From the NCBI GenBank assembly GCA_965153355.1, contig OZ231127.1, forward strand, positions 53,506,001 to 53,570,000: a DNA stretch of 64,000 nt, in the 5' to 3' direction. Both the position numbers and the translations under genes were made by a program. Positions 58,706 to 64,000 of this stretch are shown here, one piece after another. The notes beneath the pieces were generated by a model. It had not been told where the DNA came from, searched no databases, and worked only from the letters and a program-made list of their open reading frames with translations. The stretch comes from Flaccisagitta enflata. Its lineage: Eukaryota; Chaetognatha; Sagittoidea; Aphragmophora. How positions within the stretch are numbered: position 1 is the first letter of the stretch; the number at the start of each line of letters is the position of its first letter.

Positions 58706-58966
58706 AACAAGGCCAAGTAGGCCAACGATGCGTCCTCTTTGAATGAATGTTTTTGATGAATGAATGTTTTTTATGAATGAATGTTTTTTTATGAATGTAT
58801 GTTTTTTTTGTGAATTAATGTTTTTTTATGAATGAATTTCATTTATGAATAGGCTAGAACTATTTTTCTGTTGAAAAATGCATGATTTTGATGTTTTTAA
58901 TGAATGCGTTACCAACCGACCAACAGACGGACACAGCCTATTATAGAGATGCGAGGACGCATCTAA
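58706..58966 (+). mobile_element. Helentron-like element, ATGCGTCCTC subfamily
   Basis: AACAAGGCCAAGTAGGCC, 5' repeat ATGCGTCCTC (58728-58737), GAATGAATGTTTTT core repeats, CAACCGACC tract, CTATTATAGAG, ATGCGAGGACGCAT hairpin and CTAAAAAT. The 5' repeat is the exact inverse of GAGGACGCAT (58953-58962). Confidence 0.8.
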
Positions 58967-60515
58967 AAATATCAAATCTAAAATGATTAACTTGGCATAA
59001 TCATTCATGCTATATAACTGTCTAAGCGGTAAGTAAGTCACGCAGTAAGTAAGCAGCGGTAATTAAGCAACTTCTCACCCTTTTAACGCATTATCTCCTT
59101 TAGAATAAAATTCTTTTTCCAACAGTTTTTGTTCTTTTTTTGTAGGGTATGTTTGTGTTTTTGTGGCATCCTTATGAAATTGCACAATTTAATCATTGAA
59201 TGAGTGTAGTTTAGAGTTAATGAAAGAATGCATCAATTGATGGATTTTGCGCTTATCATATCAGGTATGATTAAATGTGAACGAAGAATAATGAAATACT
59301 TACAATCATTGAGAGAGAGAAAGGGTAGGATGTTATGACGGAATGAACGTTATGATTCGTTGAATGATTAAATCAATGATTTTATCAATATATAAGTAAG
59401 CAATGAAAAAGCAAAAGCTATAGAAAAGTGAAAAGCAAATAAATGCATGAATGATTTAATGAATGAATTCATGAGTGGTTGAATAAATGACTGAACAAAT
59501 GAAAAATATACAAGGATTGAAAAAGGTAAAAACAATCACTTTGTTGATAAATGAAAAAAAAACATTCATGAATGAGTGACTGAATGAATGACCAAATGAA
59601 TAACTGAATGAATGAATAAATAACTGAATGAATGAATAGAAACTCTGGCCAATGAATGGTAGACTAATCAAAAAATGTTAAACGGAATATTTTTATATTT
59701 GTAGCCAGCGTTTTCAGACTTTTTATACCAAATTAGCATCAAAAATGCAAAAAATTGATCAAAAATTAATAAATTGCAAAAAAATCATAAAATTGATAAT
59801 ATTTTACTAATTAAAATAGATTTTGCATTAATTTTTTTTGTTTTGTAGTCAAGAAGTAAGGTGCTAAGCAAAAATCATAGAAAAATTTTTTTATGCAACC
59901 TTGATTTCATGGCCCTAGTGAATACCAAATTCCACGCGATCTTGCTCCGTGTCTAATCAAAACAACGCTTGGAAATGAAATGGCGAAGAGATACACAATG
60001 GACATCTAACTACTACAATGATTCATCTAAGACATTGAAAAAGAATGAGCAGATACTTTTAAAAACATTGACTTAAGGACGAGATTAATAACTCATGGAA
60101 ACTCAAGGTTGAGTCACGGAATCTAGCTACTGCATTAATCGTATGAACGCGATAAATGACTGATGAATAAAAATAGAAAAATGGTCATTCATTTTATGAA
60201 TACTGTAAAGCTAGTGAATCTTTACCACGATACGATTGGAAAACGGACTTATTAAGATATTACACTTGCATCCATATCACTCTAATGTCTCTATATCGAG
60301 GATGCATAATTTGGTGTGTAACACAACTATGGGCGTAAAAGTTGAGGCCGTCAACTATGGCAAGTAAGTAAACAGGACAACTTGCTGTGCTTATTTTAGC
60401 GTAGTTAACGAAAATTCATAGCTGTCTGAATGCTAAAGATGGGATCTTTCAAACACAAATGCCACGTTTCTGATCATTCTAGCATTAATGAATAGGAAAT
60501 GGCACAGATTTAAAG
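58967..60515. other. Gene-less AT-rich stretch
   Basis: Scattered GAATGAAT units at 59450-59660; nothing coding recognised. Confidence 0.4.
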
Positions 60516-60776
60516 AACAAGACCGGATACATGGCTACCGAAGTCGCGTGCAGGTGGGCAGGGGCCAAGATTTTCAAGATTTCAAGATTAATGAATTCTA
60601 TTTAACCAAGACTCCGACATGACAAAATCAGAGGCCATATTTGAGGTAACTAGACCATTTGGACAGGAGCAGTGGGGTCAAAGAAATAGAATCATAAAAA
60701 AAGTAAAGTGTGACTGACCGACCGACCAACCGACCGACAGACAAAGCGGGTTGTAGAGTCGCGTGCACGCAACTAA
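60516..60776 (+). mobile_element. Helentron-like (HINE) element, AGTCGCGTGC subfamily
   Basis: AACAAGACCGGATACATGGC, AAGTCGCGTGCAGGTGGGC, body, GACCGACCGACC tract, GTTGTAGAG, GTCGCGTGCACGCAAC and TAAAAAT. 261 bp. Confidence 0.8.
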
Positions 60777-60821
60777 AAATATTCGCTAATTTCTATTTTT
60801 TCCCCATTTAGTGATGTTTTT

Positions 60822-61019
60822 AGTCGCGGATACGCGACTCCAAACCTTGCTATGTTGTTATATCCGTTACATTTTCAATTGGCCTTTGTTTTCGTCTTGT
60901 TTATGGGGTTTTAAGACATTGAAAGGAATTAAGGCGTGAGATACTGTTCTACTTTTCTTTTACAGCACTGTAGCAATACCCCTGTCCGTCCATTTGCGAC
61001 TTTTTACCTGTTTTGGGCT
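60822..61019 (-). mobile_element. Degenerate Helentron-like element
   Basis: AGTCGCGGATACGCGACTCC at 60825 and TTTGCGACTTTTTACCTG near 60992. Termini are recognisable but eroded. Confidence 0.35.
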
Positions 61020-61767
61020 TATTTATCTTTCAAATCGGGATTAAAAGACTTCATGATATCTATGAGGAAAAAGAGTTTCAAAAGAAATTAAAATGGCACC
61101 AGAAACAAATTTTTAACCCCCTGAACGTCTACAAATACCATGTTGCAACTAAATTAAAACATCAAAAATTCTTTCTAAACATTCAAATTCTTGACCACCT
61201 CTCCAAATCTTTATGCCATTTTCTATTCTATACAAATCAAGTTAGAACTCTCAAATGGTAACGAATTTTGCCATGTTTTCATATTGCTAGATTATAATTA
61301 TCTTACCATAGTTAGTCCAAAACATTCTGAAATGCTATTGATAACATACTTAAATGGCAAAGTGATGTAGAATGGCGTTGGGGCCTATCTCAATCTCTCC
61401 GCTCGAATCTGACGGTAGGACAGCTTATAGCTTTAATGTACAGTCATATGTTTGCATGATTAGGCAATTTGGTGCGTTTCTGTACCATTTTACATGTGCA
61501 AAAGAATATGTATAAGAAGTCATATCTCTCCGTGTTTCCGTTTGCCTGTCTGTTTGTGTGCCGGTCTGGCTTACAGTTATTGAAAGCCTGGAATAAGCGT
61601 TGGAAACTGGGTAGGAAAAAGGGTTTTATTTCCGTGGCTCTGTCCTTCCCCCAGGCTGGTGTCTGGCGATTACTTGAAAATAAAATCAACTTTTTTTCCT
61701 TCTCCCATCGTTCGAACGACTTCTTGTCTTCTTGAGAATTGTTTTGATTAATTTCTAATGGTTAATA
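61020..61767. other. Gene-less stretch
   Basis: TTGACCACCTCTCCAAATCT near 61192 also occurs near 42509, marking a dispersed repeat. No gene seen. Confidence 0.4.
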
Positions 61768-62025
61768 CTGAAAACGATTTGTATTTTCATGATGGAGAGT
61801 ACAGTGCAGAAAGCAAAAAACGAACAATTTTGCCTAAATTTTCGATAACCACTTTGGGCATCATCATCAGAGGCAGAATGAGAGAAAGAGAGAGAGAGGA
61901 GAATTTAAAGGGTGAAGAGAGACAATTGGGGATTGGAGAGAGAGGAGAGAAACAGATGGTTTGGTCAAATGACCAGAAAGCCCAAGAAGGGCTGGGCCCC
62001 CCGCCCCCATGCTACGCCAGCTGCC

Positions 62026-62322
62026 CTAGTCCATGGTGTTGAAGACGGGATTCCATGCGTCAGTCTTAACATATGACCCCCAGTCTTCGTTCATCCCCCT
62101 TCCTGGTCCACAGTTTTCCTTTTTTATTTCGAGAGCTTCCCCAACTTTAAGGTTATAGTCCAATTTCCTTTTGTTTTTGTCTGTCATGGTTTGAACGACT
62201 TCGAAGTTAGAAATGTCAAATGGCTCATCGCAGTCTTTGTAATGTTGACTTATGCCACTGTGAGACCAGTTCCCTTTCTCAATGGCGCGTTGGTGTTCTC
62301 GCCACCGAGTCTCACAGCACCG
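62026..62322 (-). pseudogene. Penelope-like element GIY-YIG endonuclease, C-terminal part
   Basis: RCCETRWREHQRAIEKGNWS, HSGISQHYKDCDEPFDISNF, EVVQTMTDKNKRKLDYNLKV, GEALEIKKEN and on to NPVFNTMD-stop. The R-x-x-EH block and EALEI (probable metal-binding Glu) are those of PLE GIY-YIG domains; the GIY and YIG segments are missing on this side. Confidence 0.8.
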
Positions 62323-62340
62323 AGCACCGAGCACCGAGTC

Positions 62341-62705
62341 TCAAAGATGACAATCCCACAGATGAGGAATATAAACCATTTGCACGCATCCCATTCATCC
62401 CAGGAGGTATCTCTTACCGCATAAAACGTTCACTCTCAAAAGCAGGGGTAAACACATGCTTCACATCAGGCACCAAACTTAAGGACATATTATGCAGTAA
62501 AAATAGAACTAAAATTGACCTGGCTAAAAAGCCAGGGATATATAAACACGTCTGCCCTAAATGCAAGAAAGTCTACATTGGCCAAACTCGTCGCTGCTGT
62601 GAGACTCGGTGGCGAGAACACCAACGCGCCATTGAGAAAGGGAACTGGTCTCACAGTGGCAAAATTGTACGTTTTTTGCTTTCTGCACTGTACTCTCCAT
62701 CATGA
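62341..62705 (+). pseudogene. Penelope-like element GIY-YIG endonuclease, N-terminal part
   Basis: Linker YKPFARIPFIPGGISYRIKR then TKIDLAKKPGIYKHVCPKCK, KVYIGQTRRCCETRWREHQR and AIEKGNWSHSG. GIY, YIG, CxxC and R/EH elements are all present. After SHSG the frame jumps directly into 3' flank sequence (GKIVRFLLSALYSPS), so about 420 bp including the catalytic Glu are deleted. The junction shares GGCA with both sides. Confidence 0.85.
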
Positions 62706-62723
62706 AAATACAAATCGTTTTCA

Positions 62724-63155
62724 GTATTATACTACCGGTGCTTGCGATGACGATTCGTTTCTAATGGTTAAATTGTTTTTTTTTCGTAATGAAATCAAAT
62801 CTAAGACTTTTGTTCCGCTGGCATCAAGAACATCTTTTTGCCGTTTGGGCTCCTCTTGAACGCTTCTGCTCGAACAAATGTCACAAAATCAAGCACAGTC
62901 TTGTGAAACAAAAGCAAAATAAACCGGATAATCATGAAATCTTCGATTTTTTTTTAAATGCGAGAGATTTCATAAGCTCATATCAGCCATACAAAATCCA
63001 CTGATGAGGACAGTTCCTTGTCCAAAAAGAAATTAGGGTTACCTTTCTTAATTTGTTATCTAACTTGATACTTACCTGCTGCTATGACCAAGCCCTAGTC
63101 AGCTCCTGCTCTTTGCAGTTCTCCCAGAACAAACACCGACTAGAAAAAAATCGAT

Positions 63156-63228
<73 letters not shown>

Positions 63229-63555
63229 CTTAGAGCAGGAAAACATATCTTGACCTGACTCTTTAAAGTTCTGACGGAGCGGTTCAACAACGCCATACCA
63301 TCTTACTGTCGTTTGTCGTTACTTCACAAATCTCATTTGTTTAACCATGTTTAGCCCAATGATTGCCATTTTTCATACCACCCATGAACGATTTGTGCAA
63401 CTAATTTTCCTATGCACCTCCACATGTGTTCATCCATCGGTCTGCCGAGCTAGAAATTGATCATTCATCGTGCCTCACTTGTATTTTACTCGCAGATTTC
63501 CTGTTCTTAGCAAATGGCTCTCTGACATTTTTATCAATCAATATCGACGAGGATC
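62724..63555. other. Upstream region of the next gene, with (CT)n
   Basis: (CT)n at about 63158-63222. No promoter element assigned. Confidence 0.4.
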
Positions 63556-63803
63556 ATGGCAAACCTCGGCGCTTCCACGGTTATCGATTTGGAAGGAAAC
63601 ACGGGTGCGGGGGGTGGAGTGGATGGAAGTGGTACAGGTGGGAGTGATGGTGGAGGAGTAACAGGAGGAGGAGGGAATAAACATGTCGATGATTGTTGCG
63701 GCGGAGGTGGTGGCCACTGTCATGGACATCAAAAGAAAATCTCTCTCGACGTTATGGAAGAAGGAAAAGAAGTCGAATTTCTCTTCGAAGCTGTGAAACA
63801 AGG
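63556..63803 (+). CDS. First coding exon of an unidentified gene, Gly-rich N-terminus
   Basis: ATG in a good context (ATCATGG) to donor CAAGG|GTGAGT, 248 bp, phase 2. Translation is MANLGASTVIDLEGNTGAGG, a Gly/Ser/Asp-rich stretch, a Cys/His/Gly patch (DDCCGGGGGHCHGHQ), then KKISLDVMEEGKEVEFLFEA and VKQG. The final LFEAVKQG resembles the opening helix of an ankyrin array, but no repeat is complete. The rest of the gene lies beyond 64000 or in unseen exons. Confidence 0.6.
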
Positions 63804-64000
63804 GTGAGTTTATTTCCGTCTTTGACACGTCTTGTAACAAGGTCATTATCGTCTTTAAGTCTTGATTTCAAAAACGAAGATCATTGAGACTGTTTCACAC
63901 AGTGACATGACAATGACATGGGTGTTACACAAAAAGATCCAGTGGCATGGTCCAATGTGGTGGATCGCATGGCCTCCCTGCTCTGAAAATCGGATGCCGA

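Larger units (their letters stand above)
61768..62723. mobile_element. Inverted pair of Penelope-like element 3' fragments
   Basis: Outer inverted match 61768-61837 with 62658-62723 and inner inverted match 62253-62319 with 62594-62660. The two head-to-head fragments each encode part of a GIY-YIG domain (listed separately). Confidence 0.75.

Noticed and set aside
57967-58725. 250-residue Phe/Ser/Leu minus-strand frames that look membrane-like
   Set aside because: Translation of the GAAA/CAGA purine tract.
62220-62705. GIY-YIG protein as a host DNA-repair gene
   Set aside because: The linker, CxxC and EALEI context are those of Penelope-like elements, and the locus is broken into inverted parts.

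Overview
This is a eukaryotic, animal-type genomic window: spliced genes with GT-AG introns, very long (CT)n, (GT)n, (GAAA)n and (GAAT)n microsatellites, and a dense, nested population of DNA transposons, Helitron-like repeats and retroelement fragments. A heterochromatin protein 1 (HP1) gene, a MED25/PTOV-domain gene and Penelope-like GIY-YIG sequence all point to a metazoan, probably an invertebrate; I cannot name the species. Most open frames in the window are microsatellite artefacts.

Host genes. (1) A four-exon HP1/CBX gene on the minus strand, 14778 down to 2653. It encodes a long acidic N-terminus, a chromodomain split over exons 1 and 2, and a chromoshadow domain split over exons 3 and 4. 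All three junctions agree in phase and the model is 276 residues. (2) A plus-strand exon, 25848-27528, with about six C-terminal ankyrin-type repeats. (3) Four plus-strand exons, 32352-39745, encoding a PTOV (MED25 activator-binding) domain and its tail. The ankyrin exon ends in the phase that the first PTOV exon needs, and no MED25 von Willebrand A exons were found, so an ankyrin-PTOV fusion gene is possible (815 residues if real). (4) A glycine-rich first exon, 63556-63803, of an unidentified gene running off the right edge.

Mobile DNA. The dominant component is a group of about 20 short repeats. They begin near AACAAGGCC, carry a 5' subterminal inverted repeat, often have a tandem-repeat or GTCCGTCGG-rich core, and end in TATAGAG, a palindromic hairpin and CTAAAAA. 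They look like non-autonomous Helentrons (HINE/DINE-like). The hairpin sequence differs between subfamilies while the 5' repeat changes to match. One copy has an internal empty site showing insertion without target duplication, and some copies abut head-to-tail. A second group (four copies) has a 21-bp-type minisatellite core between GC-rich inverted repeats and also inserts without duplication.

Classical DNA transposons with readable target duplications include four copies of one ~320-bp hAT MITE, a 501-bp hAT MITE, a 1.08-kb hAT element rich in CTGCTAGCAG, a 2.7-kb hAT-like foldback rich in GTTTATAAAC, several TA-flanked mariner-type foldbacks and one Tigger/pogo-like element. Retroelement remains are a non-LTR reverse transcriptase broken by a hAT insertion (48759-51365), two or three other RT tails, and two opposed Penelope GIY-YIG fragments (61768-62723).

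Layout. 0-15 kb is the HP1 gene with repeat-filled introns. 15-25.8 kb is intergenic repeats including a ~1.1-kb segmental duplication. 25.8-40 kb holds the ankyrin and PTOV exons. 40-48.7 kb is nested foldbacks. 48.7-53 kb is retroelement debris. 53-63.5 kb is more repeats and purine/pyrimidine tracts. 63.5 kb onward is the start of another gene. Two splice sites sit directly on microsatellites: the HP1 exon 2 donor and the first PTOV-exon acceptor.
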